Below are positions 63,878 to 64,000 of a stretch of DNA of 64,000 nucleotides, piece by piece. This stretch comes from Pterois miles. Taxonomy: Eukaryota > Chordata > Actinopteri > Perciformes > Scorpaenidae. Under the pieces are notes generated by a model. It searched no databases and was not told the origin of the DNA. It worked only from the letters and a program-made list of their open reading frames with translations. How positions within the stretch are numbered: position 1 is the stretch's first letter; the number at the start of each line of letters is the position of its first letter. The position numbers and the translations under genes were made by a program. The stretch covers positions 4,407,001-4,471,000 of the forward strand of contig CAMQGK010000567.1 in NCBI GenBank assembly GCA_947000775.1, read 5' to 3'.

Positions 63878-64000
63878 AATAAAACATTGTTAGTGTTTTT
63901 CCTCATTTTTCAAAAATCTGATGACTGAAAATCTTGGCTGATAAAAGTGTTTTTTCATGTGATCTCAATGTACTCTTAGATATTTGCCCAAAGTATGTTT

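Overview
The window is nuclear DNA of a vertebrate, almost certainly a ray-finned fish and probably a percomorph. The genes are split by GT/AG introns, their products are close to human proteins, and the introns are full of short teleost-type transposons (tRNA-derived SINEs and non-autonomous hAT-like elements). Nothing is bacterial or viral: no operons, CRISPR arrays or phage genes. Almost all long ORFs outside the exons below are frame shadows of low-complexity exons or chance ORFs in repeats.

Three protein-coding genes lie in the same orientation (+). (1) 782-16643: the 3' part of bptf, the large subunit of the NURF chromatin remodeller, in 17 coding exons. They encode about 1750 C-terminal residues: a Ser/Thr/Gln/Pro-rich region, a polyglutamine tract, a Lys/Arg/Asp dipeptide run, two tandem PHD fingers and the bromodomain. 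The 5' part lies upstream of the window. (2) 20627-25241: complete kpna2 (importin alpha-1), 10 coding exons and 523 residues, with a non-coding first exon ending at 20394 and a polyadenylation signal at 25381. (3) 27305 onward: the 5' end of smurf2 (HECT E3 ligase). Coding exon 1 is at 27305-27356, intron 1 is 32.4 kb, exon 2 has only 39 nt (59733-59771) and exon 3 is at 61798-61906; the gene runs off the right edge. Phases agree across every splice junction.

Between the exons the DNA is mostly mobile-element debris. One non-autonomous hAT-like family (here 'H1', ends AGGGCTGTCAA) has at least eleven copies on both strands, one with a perfect 8-bp target duplication. A tRNA-derived SINE ('S1') has seven copies or fragments, several with 10-14 bp target duplications and two nested inside older DNA transposons. 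Other elements are a TTAA-flanked element, a 1.66-kb element with perfect 19-bp inverted ends in the last bptf intron, a pogo-like MITE, a fold-back element, two further SINE families, a 61-bp minisatellite and two long (TA)n tracts. No intact transposase or reverse transcriptase is present.

Functionally the three genes are a chromatin reader, a nuclear import receptor and a ubiquitin ligase of TGF-beta signalling. They are neighbours by conserved synteny (human 17q23-q24), not parts of one pathway. I did not find an undescribed biological system. The points most worth checking are fish-specific changes in bptf (polyQ, KD/RD run, possible alternative C-terminal exon, a segment known from human not found) and the transposon families with readable insertion histories.
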